Assembly: GCF_949628215.1 (NCBI RefSeq)
Contig: NC_134280.1
Coordinates: forward strand, 4,416,001 to 4,480,000
Direction of reading: 5' to 3'
From: Phalacrocorax aristotelis
Taxonomy: Eukaryota > Chordata > Aves > Suliformes > Phalacrocoracidae
DNA length: 64,000 nt
Positions 1-10,780 of the stretch are shown one piece after another; the stretch's first letter is position 1; each line of letters starts with the position of its first letter. The translations under genes were made by a program, and so were the position numbers. The notes below the pieces were generated by a model. That model did no database searches. It saw only the letters and a program-made list of their open reading frames with translations, and was not told the DNA's origin.

Positions 1-1447
1 CTGGTAGAAGAGCATTTAAGAAAATATTTGGGTAACAGCTAATATTTCTTCCTACCTATCTTCTCGTGGATGCCGCTCAAGCCGAGTCACATCTTTATAA
101 TGCACAGTAGGAAAACACAGTATATAGTAACTCATTTTCTGACCTTTTAATATTTCTGTCATTGATTGTCAGAAGTGAGGACTGCTCTCTATCCTAAGGT
201 GATGGATTATTTAATTAACTATTGACCTTTTCAGTATCAGATGTTGACAATGAATGCAGTCCTATGTAAGCTGCCTCCTCTGGATGCTGTTCAGTTCTCC
301 ATCGCACGTTGATTTGTCTCACACTTCTGTTTTAGGCCTAACGTTTCTATTATGCTCATTTAAAACCAAGTCAAACTGTTGTATTTAGCGAGGAACACTT
401 TTATGTTCTACTGCTTTGAGTTTTCTTTTGAACGTCAGCTGTGTTTATAGTAGATTTTATATGAATATTCACAGAATTAGGTCTTTCATAGGTAAAAATA
501 ATTTATACTGCTTACCTATTACTTAGGTTTCCGGCATGTTTTCAGGACAACTTCTTCTGCACCAGGAGGCAAAGAAGCCAACGCAGAAAGGAAAATTCCT
601 CATCATCTGTGCACACGGGTCACAAGACGTCCCAGACTAAAAATTGTAAGAATCATTTGATATTACGCTTTGCCTTTGGGCCCAGCAGAGACTCCAGCCA
701 GGAACGTGACATTTATGCCGAGCACCTTTAAAAAGCAAACATTTCACTGCTTTCCCACACGATAGGCAACGTGAAGCCTTGTTTACACAAAAGCAAACCG
801 AGACTATTTCTTCCCCAAAATAGAGAAAGGATCCAGAAGTCATCCTGAAGACCAGGCATCCCAGTGCTCCAGTCTCAGCAATTACATATTCAGTTACAAT
901 ATAAGTGAACAAGGTATTTTCCTCCATAAACATGTTGTTGGAACCGAACACTGAAAAAAAAAGATCTGTGCCTCCAGGTTGTCAGAGAGATTTACATGTG
1001 ACTACACAGCAGTTTGGGTATTCCACTGTGATTTCTCGCCAGGGCTGAGCAGGCTGATTAATCTAACATATTCTTGGTAGAAACTGTCCAGCATTTCTCC
1101 AGGAAAAAAAAGTTTGTAGCCTGGCACACCTTCACAATAAATATCATCTGCTAATTTCATCTGTTCGCTTAGAAAACACTTTTTTGCCAAACACACTACC
1201 AGATAGAAATTGTGGGGGCTTTTTTCTGTGCTAAATGGTCATCAGTATTTTTTCAAAGTGTTCCATTTCCCTATTTATTTTGGTAACTGTATAACCGTAC
1301 AACCACTTCATAGGAAAAAAGTCCATAAAGTAACCCTGCACCAGCAGAGAATAACAATTAACAAATTTCCAGAAGGGCTGGTTACAACAAATCATCATGT
1401 TCCCCTCATCTTTTTTTATTATTTTTTTTGTGTGTCTGTGAAAATAG
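1..1447. other. AT-rich noncoding stretch, no gene seen
   Basis: The stretch is of mixed complexity and AT-rich. The open frames here (up to 104 codons on the minus strand at 637-951) carry no recognisable domain and are of chance length. I see no repeat family and no strong CpG cluster. Confidence 0.6.
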
Positions 1448-1492
1448 CGGCAGCACACACAGCTGTAAATACTCCTACTGCTGATGGACTGG
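1448..1492 (+). other. Exon-like segment, 45 nt (candidate microexon)
   Basis: The segment is preceded by AG after a T-rich stretch and is followed by a consensus donor, G|GTAAGT, at 1493-1498. It is 45 nt long, a multiple of three. Only one frame is open through it, reading AAHTAVNTPTADGL. The acceptor is only moderate, because the bases just before the AG are purine-rich (GAAAATAG). It lies directly upstream of the conserved-looking block at 1520-2010. Splice-like pairs occur by chance in introns, so this stays a candidate; it could equally be a decoy. Confidence 0.2.
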
Positions 1493-1519
1493 GTAAGTGG
1501 TTTTAGTCAGAAGCCTTCC

Positions 1520-2010
1520 TTTTGTATTAATCAGCTTTCCCCGTAACCTAAGAGAGATCCCTATATATTTCATCGATACGCCCAGATAGCGGAGTTATAA
1601 GTCTGATTTTTTTGTGATGTTAATGCAATATTATGATAGATATCTATTAACGGGGAGAGCGGAGGAGCAGACAGACTCCAACGCCTTTGACGGCGGCTGC
1701 TCTTTCTTTGTCAGTGTCAATCCATGCCAGGATCGTGGGGAATGAGTGAATGTGACAGGAGAGGACTGCACCAATTATGGATGAAGGGATACTATCTACT
1801 CCCGCTGGTTGATGTGATTTATTCGACGGTCCTTCTGCATTTATAGAAGAGCAGATTGTAGCTGCTTATGAAGTGACAAATAGTGCTCAATGACATTGAC
1901 TGACTTGTCTGATCAATTTAGCTTGTCTGAAAAGTAGCCGTGAATTGCTGTCCTTGTTGAATGACGGTACGAACAGTCCTGGTTCAACTTTACCGATGTG
2001 AAATCTCAAA
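1520..2010. promoter_or_regulatory. Candidate conserved noncoding element / enhancer
   Basis: This is a high-complexity block with no low-complexity tracts and several retained CpGs, for example near 1574-1592, 1681-1695, 1731 and 1824-1829. Motifs visible by eye are TGATTTAT-like, TGACTGAC and TGACA (PBX/MEIS-like), CTTTGTC (SOX-like) and paired TGATCAATTTAG. No long frame is open, so it does not look coding. CpG retention in AT-rich DNA together with dense homeodomain-type sites is typical of vertebrate developmental enhancers. The enhancer call is inference, and cross-species conservation was not tested. Confidence 0.4.
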
Positions 2011-3093
2011 TGCCATAGGAAAACTGATAAAGATGACTCTCTTTAAATAAATAACACCACAGTCCCATACAAGGAATGAAAAATAGTAACCTTTCCTATA
2101 GCTTTGCTTTGAAATGTATCTCGTTTAAAGAATGTTTTGTCTTTGAGGCTGTGTCAGGGAACATTTTTATTCTTTTATAAGTTCTTGAATATTTGATATA
2201 TTTTGGTGGAAAAACAATGTATCTGATGGAAGGGAAACAACTGGAGTTTTCTTGCAGGAACCAACAGAGCAACTTTTCATGTTTCCTAGTGAAGTTGCCA
2301 ACTGTCCTGATTTTATTGAGCCTTGAGTCAGTAGGTTCATTTTTTAAACTTGGAGCTCCTGGATTCTGGTGATGATGTAATTCAGCTTTCATATTAAAAT
2401 CAAGAAGAAAAAGAAAAGGAGGAAATTCCTGGCCTTGTGGTCAGAGGACAACTTGAAACTGTGATTTTAGTGAACCCAGTAGGATCAAAGTCCAAAAGAA
2501 ATTGGAAGCCAACTTACAGATGCTGAGGGGTTTTGGTTTCTGGGGGGTTACGAGAAGTAATCTTGGGACTATAGGAGCCTGGCAGGACATTTTAACGCTT
2601 GAGGCTGACAGCACAGGAACTTCTAAGAAGTCTGGCTCATTTTGATCGAGCTGTTGTGTTAATAACCTAATATTGAAAACTGTCAGACTTTCAGTGACTG
2701 CTAGCCCTTCTGGCAGAAGCGGTTGTTAAATGTGAAGAGGTGGCAGAGCCAGGCTATTGGGTGCCATGTAATTCTCGCTGCCTTTAGTGAGCCTCAGCAC
2801 AGCCCTTCTAATAATACTGGAATTACACTATAAGGTGTTACTAGACACGAGTAAAGACTGCACAATATGGCCTTTAAACAAACATTGAATTAAAAACCAT
2901 TGAGCAACTGTTAACAAATTATATTTTATCTAGCGTTAGATTAGTATTTTTATAAAGTCATAATGTCATGCCACATCTTATAAATAACACGCATGATATT
3001 TCTTATATGAAGCAGACACAGGAATTGCCTGCAAATGGTAATTCCATGTATAAATATATGCAAACTTGTGAGTGGGTCTACACGTACATATCA
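2011..3093. other. AT-rich noncoding stretch, no gene seen
   Basis: Ordinary AT-rich sequence. The minus-strand open frame of 98 codons (2096-2392) shows no domain. Nothing else stands out. Confidence 0.6.
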
Positions 3094-3110
3094 ATATATA
3101 TATATATATA
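3094..3110. repeat. (AT)n microsatellite
   Basis: A perfect alternating AT tract of 17 bases, followed by further TA- and GT-rich sequence to about 3235. It is short and probably only weakly polymorphic. Confidence 0.85.
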
Positions 3111-5956
3111 CGGTCATACATACATATAAATCAATGTCTGCATGTGGGGGTGCATGTGTGCCATTCATTATATATTACAATATTAAACTGTTATCCATGC
3201 ACAAGTATATTTATGTATATATTTCAATTTATTAGAGCTAGGCAGTCCTTTACAGACTTAATAAAGAGCACCAGCATTATAAGCCAAGAACCATTTTTCC
3301 CTTTCCCTGTATTATTCAAATTTATTAAACAATATTTCACATTTGTTTGACACAATGTCAAACTCGGGACTCCTAAAGAACTGCTGCAGCTTTGGAACTG
3401 TTATGCTTTCTTGGACTTTAATCATTTTTGGCAAGGCTCCATTTCCTGTCAGAAAGTGAAACAGCTTAGGAATGTCATTTTCACGAAAGAAAACAGAGAG
3501 AATCCGAGAGGAAGTTCTCCTCCACTCCAGAGCCCCTAAGATACTCAAACACACTCGCAGGAGGGCTGGAATACATCAAACATTAGCAGAGGGAAAAGGA
3601 CACACTTTTCCCACATTAAAATACATGGATAAAGTTGAACTTTTGCTAAAAATAGTTCCCATGACTAATCCTATTAAGTTTTTAAAAAATTGGGCCGTAT
3701 CTCCCTTGAAGTCAAATTGTTTTTTAACTTCAGAATGACATTAGAAAAAGACTCTAAAGTGCCTTTGCTTAAGTCAAAGTCCCTGGAAGATTACTTTTTC
3801 TGTTCTCTTTTTCTTTCATTTTTTAAGCGAGATATGAAAAATGAGGACAGGAGCACGGATCGTTCTTCTAAAGGAGCAATTTACCTATTGAAGAGGTGGG
3901 GAGCATCAGTCTCTCCGAGATCATCGCTTGTGATTTACTTTTAAAAAGAGAGGCTCCCTAAGGAGAGAGGAGGTTAAAGAGAGCAGATTAAAACTAACCC
4001 TTAGCTCTGCCAGCTCAGTGTCTACAGAAGCTGAGCACAGCCCCAGGGGAAGAGGTGTATAAAGCCCTGCAATATTTTGGGGCCAGAATCACCTACTTTC
4101 TTCATTCAGAGGGCTACTTCTGTGAAAACCACCTTGACTACTTGTTGTGATGAGGAAATGGGCAATGGCCAGATGGATTTTGAGAACACAACCGGCACCC
4201 CAGCAGGAAAAACGCTCCACTAGCAAAGCTAGCAGCTCCCACTGCACCTTGGCCACACTGGCAGTAAATGTAACTAAGGACTCCTGACAACCACCAGGTC
4301 CACGTACAATTTATGAATCCTACTTGAGGCTCATCTGGGTGGTTTTCTATCAGGCTGAAAGCTCCAGTTTTGTGCTGAGGCTTACGCTATCCTTGTTGGT
4401 TTGCACTTGCGTACTAGACAGAAATCCCAAGCTATGATAATACCACGGTTGTTTCAGAGCTGGCTGCAAAGGGGGGTGAGATTCCACTTCTAAAGGAAAA
4501 CCCATCTGCAGCAGGGCACTGAGAGAAAAAGGATGTTTAGCTCCTTCGAAGAATTTGACCTAAATCCAAACAACACTCATACATGGCTGGGAAAGGCAGG
4601 TAGGTTTATCTGTTGCACTTTCCCTAGAATTAGGTTAAATACCAAGCGATGGGATTTTAGGAGGCTTTGAAATGTCTTAGCCCTGTTTGCTTTGGTTGCA
4701 ATGTGTGCTTAAATCTGTGTGTTACAAACCCCGGTGGGGCACGCGTTGCCGTGTGGACGGGTGTGCAAGGCAGTCAGTCGGTGAGCCCGAGCTGGGAGAA
4801 CATCCCAGCACCATGGTCCACAGGACCCAAACCCAGGAGCCCCAGAAAAATGCATCCAACTGGCAAAAGCTGAGTGGAGTGTTACATGTCTTCAAGGAAA
4901 AGATGAAATCCTAAAGGGAAAAAACATGACCCATGCACGTGCTATGAAAGGCATGTATCCTTCTAGCTCAGGCACGAGAAAGGTCAGGATTCAGCTTTAA
5001 TGAAACCTTTCTCCATCTGAAACACTGGAGAAGGAGGTTGGAGAAGGGAAAGTAGAATGAAAATAAATTAAGAACCCACTTAGCAATAAATCTGCACTTT
5101 CTACAGTTTGCTAGTGGATTTTTCTATGAACAGATGAGTGCAGAGCACCAGGGGATGAAGAATGAAGGGGTCACAGGAATTGTCTACTTCCATAAACCTT
5201 CAGAGCTCCCAGTTTCAATGCATCCTCCTCCTACCTTCTGCTCAGCGCCAAACAGGGAGCTAATACGAACAGCATAAGCACGCGTTCAAGTTTGCACAGG
5301 TAGATGCACACAGGTGTGCCCTTAGGGAAGGGAAAGAACAGAGCAGGTTACGGTAGGAAAACGAGCCCCCAACACATGCTTTTTCTCTCTGTCTCTCGGG
5401 CAGCGAGGGTCAGGTACGATCGGGTGGTCCCAGCATGTTACGCACACACCAGGGGACTGTAAAAACTCTCAGCGTCGGTCTACATCTGCTTGCACTGAAG
5501 CCATCCCCCCACCCACACTTCAATAGCAGCAGAGTTAGGTCAATACCGAAACACTTGTGAACACGTCGCTCAGCGCATCGCTCCTTCCCACCCCCCCGCA
5601 TCCTCTCTGGCAGCATTATTTTCCTTTCTGCCCCCAGCTGAGCTTTCATGGCACACTCTGATATTCCTGCAAGGAATAACTCATTCCCCCAGCCCAAACC
5701 TGTGCAAGGGGTACCTTCAGTCTTCCCACCACACCGCTGCCAGTCATCCCGACAGTATCTTCTGCCTGGGACCAGCTTCACTGCTGAAACTCTGATTCAA
5801 AACTAGCATGTGGCATTTGTTTGTTTTTAAAAGTACAACTTTTGTGTTTGCGCTTATAGTAACGTCTTGTAGCAAGTTACTCACCGAGGAACATTTCCAG
5901 TCATTTATTTTCCAGCACAGACTACAGGTTTCCATGGCTATATTCCACAGGAGGGG
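3111..5956. other. Noncoding stretch, no gene seen
   Basis: Mixed composition, becoming slightly more GC-rich from about 4700 to 5800. The 123-codon minus-strand frame at 5410-5781 has no family motif. A small inverted pair of TGACA cores (GTTTGACA, 3-nt gap, TGTCAAAC) lies at 3345-3363. It could be a paired MEIS/TGIF-type site, but eight-base arms are expected several times by chance in this window. Confidence 0.55.
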
Positions 5957-5975
5957 AAAAAAAAAAAAAAAAAAA
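5957..5975 (+). repeat. Poly(A) tract
   Basis: A run of 19 A. No retroposon body with coding similarity can be seen upstream, so it is scored as a simple repeat. Confidence 0.9.
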
Positions 5976-6746
5976 TTCCAATTTCATGTGTAGTTGAAAT
6001 ACTTCAAAGTCTCAAACACTCAAGCCATCACTAACACATGCAATAATATAAACTGGAATGAATTTTCAGGATGTAGTAGGCTAAAACTCAGCTTTCGGAG
6101 CGGCAGGGATGAAGCGCCCTTTGACATCAGCCCTCCCCACCCTCCTCTCCCCACAGCCACTAACTCTTCCTTACTTCGCCTTCTGCTCGTGCCTGGCCCC
6201 ATTTGATGGCAGCTGGCAATCACGAGTGACACCAGAGCCCACAAAGTCATCCAAGCTAGAGCTCAGTCTGCATTTCCAACCGGTGCACTCCAAGCACCGC
6301 AGTGCCGGCTTATATTATAAACCCATGAAGTCAACTCATTAAATGTCCCTCCAAAAGTCTCTCCATTCCTCAGCACCCAGTCTTCAGTCATTCATAAAGC
6401 CCATCTTTAACTTCATGGTGCCGTATATACTTCCCTGCCCATTAAGGCAAGCACTGGCACTCAGTTTATCCCAGCACCATCCAAATCCCTCACCTTTAAG
6501 AACCACTCTGCAAAGCCGCTGCTCACACACCATGACAATACACTGAGGATCTACACACTACAACAGAATCTATGAAATGCTGTTTGATAAATCATTGTGG
6601 AAAGTTTTGTTTGCACTATGGAAGGAGTCTTCTTTTGTACTGAGGGGAAGGAATTCGGAGAGTGAAATCTAAATCTGGAGCTATACTCCTATTTTTCTGC
6701 ACAGTTTGATACAAGTAAGGAACTTACTGAACTTAGTGAGTTTAAC
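5976..6746. other. Noncoding stretch, no gene seen
   Basis: A pyrimidine-rich plus strand from about 6120 to 6545 gives overlapping frames of 67-77 codons on both strands. These are by-products of composition. No feature is supported. Confidence 0.55.
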
Positions 6747-6791
6747 AAAAAAAAAAGAAAAAAAAAGAAAAAAAAGAAAAAAAAGAAAAAA
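6747..6791 (+). repeat. A-rich interrupted tract
   Basis: A tract of A with single G interruptions at 6757, 6767, 6776 and 6785, a period of 9-10 bases. It looks like replication slippage of a poly(A) tract. Confidence 0.85.
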
Positions 6792-7020
6792 TCCACAACA
6801 AACCATACTGTTAATAATATGTTAAGCAACAGTCACCGTGCCCACTCTTCTTGACACGCTGCATTACTTAAATCCCAGCCTTTTCACATTCCCAATGCTA
6901 TAGGTGCCTCTGAAACAGTAGTTCACACATTACCCCTTGCCCTCCTCCCTTCTGTCCCAGCCCTGTACCTCCTTTGAGGGTGTTGCACACAGCCATCAAT
7001 TCCTCCTCCCTTTTTATCAG

Positions 7021-7231
7021 CTCACAGAGCCCCTCAAAGATGGGTCAGAACCCCTCACATCCTCCCCCTTCCTCCCACCTTCCCAAATTTCCATTTATAT
7101 CTAGATCTTTGCAAGCCCAACACGATCTAATGGCCAGGAGAAGGCCTGAGCCCAGATTGTTTAACAATGCCTTGAGGGGCTTATTCACCAAAGTTCGATG
7201 CTCTGACGAACAGCTTGCTGCAGCTCTAATG
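7021..7231 (+). other. Exon-like segment, 211 nt
   Basis: It is preceded by a long pyrimidine tract ending in TTTTTATCAG (AG at 7019-7020) and followed by a good donor, ATG|GTAAGG, at 7232-7237. One frame is open across the whole segment. It contains an in-frame ATG at 7040 in MGQNPSHPPPSS and ends in RCSDEQLAAALM. The frame belongs to an open stretch of only 95 codons, and the peptide matches no family I know. Candidates are a noncoding-RNA exon, a cassette exon of a host gene, or a chance splice pair. AT-rich sequence with TTAATTAG homeodomain cores follows at 7260-7320. Confidence 0.22.
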
Positions 7232-7718
7232 GTAAGGCATATAAAATGCATTGTACATTAAATTTAATGTTGCCTCATTAGTCTTAATTAGATTCCTACA
7301 TTACACCAGGATTATAGTTTCTTCGTGTTTATGTTTGCTCCTAAAATAAAGTCTACACTAGACAACAGTTTGGTGTACTTTCTAACCTCTGGATAAGTGT
7401 GCCCTGAATTGATACCTACCGATATTCTTAACCTTGAAGAAACAAAAATTAGGCAATGCTACAATTGCCCTTCGGACAAAGAGGCTATGTAGAGTCAGAC
7501 ACACAGGAATAAATTTAAAGAGAAAAATATAGTACACAAACATTAGAAATTACTTATCTTGTGTTTTAAAGGGGTGAGCAGTAAAGGGAAAGGAAAGGAC
7601 TCTCTGTTTCAAAGAATTGGATGACTTTTCTATTTCTAGGGATGCTTTGATAGCTTGTTCTCGTACTTATTAATACCGTCTTCTGGACTAGGGCTTTCAC
7701 AATTTATTTACTTTCAGC
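7232..7718. other. AT-rich noncoding stretch
   Basis: AT-rich, with TTAATTAG-type cores near 7285. No gene or repeat is seen. Confidence 0.5.
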
Positions 7719-7742
7719 TGTATTTCAAGATGTATTTCAAGA
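7719..7742 (+). repeat. Two-copy 12-bp tandem duplication
   Basis: TGTATTTCAAGA occurs twice in direct, perfect tandem, and a third partial copy begins with TGAT. It is a small slippage-type duplication. Confidence 0.85.
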
Positions 7743-7974
7743 TGATGCCACTAATTCAGCTTTGGAGCTTGGCTAGAAGGGGATCTAAGAGTAGCGCGCA
7801 TCCCGTGATTAGACATAATGACCTACGCCAGGACCGCGGCATGCCAGGGGCTGGCAGTGAATAGAAAGAAGATGACCCGAATCATGCTCTTCACTATTGA
7901 CAAAAATACCACTCTGACAGGTCCTGGAATGGAGCTGCTGTAGCAAAAACCTTCCTGTCACCCAAGGAAAGAAG

Positions 7975-8125
7975 CCACATGTCGTGGCATTCCCCCCATC
8001 ACCCGCACGGTACCTGCTCAGCCTCCTCGTGGTGGTGAGCTGTCCCCCAGTGCCGGCACTGTCCCGCCACGCCTGCTCCGGCTCCCAGCGTTCAGCATCG
8101 CCTCCGGTACGGCTCTACCAGCTGC
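7975..8125. other. Local CpG-rich segment
   Basis: About 12 CpG dinucleotides fall in roughly 140 bases, in GC-rich DNA, directly upstream of a long AT-rich block. No open frame of note is present. It may be a small regulatory CpG cluster or only a GC-rich patch. Confidence 0.35.
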
Positions 8126-8922
8126 ATTTAAAATAACTGGTCTTTTATGACAGGCCTGCCTGAAATGGCATTTATATTTAAAATAAATAACTATGAATCC
8201 GTGCAGTCTATTTTATAATAAAAGTGTATTTTAAAAGATAAAACTAAATGGATATTTTTTTTTTCCATAAAACTTATTTTTTTTTAGTAGGAAAAATTCT
8301 GGTTACACCAGAACTTTGAGGAATTAGATTTCATTTCAAGACTTTTTTCTCCAAGCTTTTAATAAACTGTTGGAGTACCCCCGCTTTCTTCTTGCAGTTA
8401 ATTTAACAAGCAATTTTAAAACTGCAAAAAGGTTGAAAAAAAAAAACAGCAAAAATTTTTTTAATGTCAAATTGAAGCTCGATTGCTTTAAATATTGAAA
8501 GGATGATAGCTGGTTTATAAAACTTTGTAATTCTTAACATTTTGGCCCAGATCTTACTACGAAATAGCTCAGCCTCTTGAAATTATTTCTCACCCAGCAC
8601 AGAGTGCGATTCATACATGTTTATCTATTTCTTTCCAACTGACTTATCCGAGCATCCACAGTAATATGGGAGCAAAGAGAAGCCAATTAGTATTATTGCC
8701 AGTTAGTGTTCTGCTGATATTCTAAGATCACTTCCTTTCATGTCCCATACCATTAATTTGATAAAATTTAATAAAATTTCATTTGAATTTGCATGTGGCC
8801 AGTCTTACTTGTTAATTAGAATTTGAGGATTATTATTAGAAAGACAGTGCAACTCTATGTATTTCATTTGCTTAAGGGCTTAAAAGAAACTCTTTTGTCC
8901 CGTTTTGATTTGCCCTTTTCAG
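8126..8922. promoter_or_regulatory. Candidate conserved noncoding block
   Basis: A long AT-rich but high-complexity block with many homeodomain-type cores: TTAATTAGAATT near 8815, CATTAATTTGAT near 8753 and CCAATTAGTATT near 8684. A TGCATG hexamer lies at 8790-8795; this is the RNA motif UGCAUG bound by RBFOX proteins if transcribed on the plus strand. The block runs into the splice-like signals of the next entry. Conserved intronic flanks of this kind are common around regulated exons. Conservation itself is not tested here. Confidence 0.38.
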
Positions 8923-8994
8923 AAATGTTTGCAAAAAGCTGAGCGTTCGAGGCGTTCTCACATTGAAATGCATATATTCCAGCGGTCTCACCAG
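8923..8994 (+). other. Exon-like segment, 72 nt (candidate cassette exon)
   Basis: Upstream lies a strong pyrimidine tract (TTTGCCCTTTTCAG, AG at 8921-8922), and downstream CAG|GTACAG, a usable but not ideal donor. The length is 72 nt, exactly 24 codons. Two of the three frames are open. The first reads KCLQKAERSRRSHIEM followed by HIFQRSHQ. It keeps CpGs (GTTCGAGGCGTT, CAGCGGTC) within AT-rich DNA. A TGC lies within 12 bases of the acceptor, and a TGCATG lies about 130 bases upstream; both are known regulators' sites near neural exons. I do not recognise the peptide, and a chance pair is possible. Confidence 0.25.
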
Positions 8995-9919
8995 GTACAG
9001 TAAAATAACATTATTTCCTCTGAGAGAAAAAAAGCTGACTTAGGCTTTGAAAAATCCTTTCCTTGGCTCAGGAAATGGGGAAATACTAATGAAAATTTTC
9101 AAGAACTATCTGGCTTTATAAGTAGATCAAAGTCTAAATATTTGTACCACAGACAATACTGAAACAGTCATTTAAATGACTAAGACAGAGATTTGACAGC
9201 GTCCATCCCTAAGCACATTAGAGTGCACATGTACTGACTTTATACAAACTTGAATTTCAACTTTACATCCATCTACACTACAGTAGCACATTTTCCTTAG
9301 GACTGACATCTTGGGAAAGGCCTATGAAACCCAAAAAGGAAAAAGGTTTACATTTTCTAAAATCCCCTAATCCTGCCTTTTTGCAGTCTCTCCATAAATT
9401 GCTACCTTTTCCTGAGGGGATAAAAAGCTCAGTGGTTTCTTCAGTTCTTTGAGGGCTTTGTCGTATTATATTCACCAGTGAGGAGAGAAGAAAAAAAGGA
9501 CCAGGTGACTCCTGTGGCAAACTGCAGCTATGGAACAGCTTAGGTCCCAAAGGAACAAACAAAAACCCCAGAAAAGCACAAAAATCCTACAATTCTTCAT
9601 CATGAATTCAGAGAATACCAAAATCTTTCAGTAAATACGGATGAGGGACATATTAACGGGCTACTAATGGATTCACAGGAGGAAGGAGGACTGGATTCAC
9701 CAAGCACGTATCTTTAGCAGATAATATAACGCATAATTGCAGAACAGTGCAGAGCACCTGAAGCAAATCTGGGAGGTGGGGCGGGAGGGCAAGTGATAAC
9801 TGGGTGATGAGTTAGCATTTATGAAAAATAAGATACGGATGTCTAAGAGCAAATCCTCAATTCCTATCTTAAAATTAAGTGTTTCAGAGTCGGTAAAACT
9901 TAGCAGAATTGTTAAAGAA
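8995..9919. other. AT-rich noncoding stretch, no gene seen
   Basis: Ordinary sequence. The minus-strand frames of 94 and 86 codons (9278-9562 and 9697-9957) show no domain. Confidence 0.6.
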
Positions 9920-9949
9920 TTTGGCAAAAGAATTGCTTCTTTTGCCAAA
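9920..9949. repeat. Perfect 13-bp inverted repeat with 4-nt loop
   Basis: TTTGGCAAAAGAA and its exact reverse complement TTCTTTTGCCAAA are separated by TTGC. A perfect stem of this length with so short a loop is expected well under once per window by chance. It could extrude as a cruciform or fold in RNA. It is too short for a microRNA precursor and is not followed by a T-tract terminator. Confidence 0.9.
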
Positions 9950-10780
9950 AGGCCCAAGAAAAGTCAGCTTTGTCCCTCATAGGGACTTGCTGCAAGGCAG
10001 GACGCAGCCAGGCTGGGTGCACCTACGTCCCCCGACTGTGGCTAATGTGACCTCAAGCTAAAAATAACAGACCTTGTAGGAAGGCTGGGACTTCTTGTTG
10101 TCTTTTTGTTGCCTTGCAGCGAGGACAACCAGCCATGCTGGCTTTCAGTGGGAAAGGCTCCCAGCGTGGCTGGAGCTGGATCCATGGGAGAAGGGGAGCA
10201 CGTGAACCCCAGGCACCTCGTGCTGCAGACCAGACCTCCAGATGTTGGAAGGAGAGCGGCTCCCACTCTGTGAGCGAGGGAGGAGGTGACGAGGGTGGCG
10301 ATCGTGCCGCTAGGAGCTGCTCTGCGGGGCTGGCAGGAGGTGAGAGGTACGCTGTACTCTGCAAAGAGCTGCAGCGAGTTCCTCTGGAGCAACAGGGAAC
10401 TTAGCAAAGAGCAGCTACGTGCTAAATCACAGCTTCAAGGCTTCTGCAGGTGAGGAACAGCTGAGCAGTGCTTTGCGCCCTAGAACAGCAAGGGACCTGT
10501 GTACTGCACCGTCTTCACTCTGCACCTCTGAACTGGATCACAGCCTTTTTGTTTCACTGGCCACAGGAGGGGGTGATCTATTGCCTTCCTGTTGGGTTTC
10601 ATCGGAGACATAAGGAAAGCTCTGGGACATCACCCAGAAGTGAACTCATTAATTTATTCTGCCTTTCTAAAGAAGGTTTGAATATTTCCAGGACCAGCCG
10701 TCTGCCATGCGTGCACATTAACTGTTCTGGCAAGAGTGCCTCAGCCCAATTTGGTTTGAGTGACAAAAGTTAATTTTATT
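9950..10780 (+). other. GC-rich stretch with exon-like segment at 10120-10339
   Basis: A very good acceptor, with a T/G/C-rich tract ending in GCCTTGCAG (AG at 10118-10119), opens a frame that stays open to 10404. Possible donors are CT|GTGAGC (segment ends at 10269, 150 nt), GAG|GTGAGA (ends at 10339) and CAG|GTGAGG (near 10450). CpG density is raised (ACGTGAACC, GCGATCGTGCCGC). The translated peptide is Ser/Gly/Arg-rich and resembles no family, and the opposite strand is also open (10042-10407), which argues that the openness comes from composition. A noncoding exon is possible. Confidence 0.18.
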
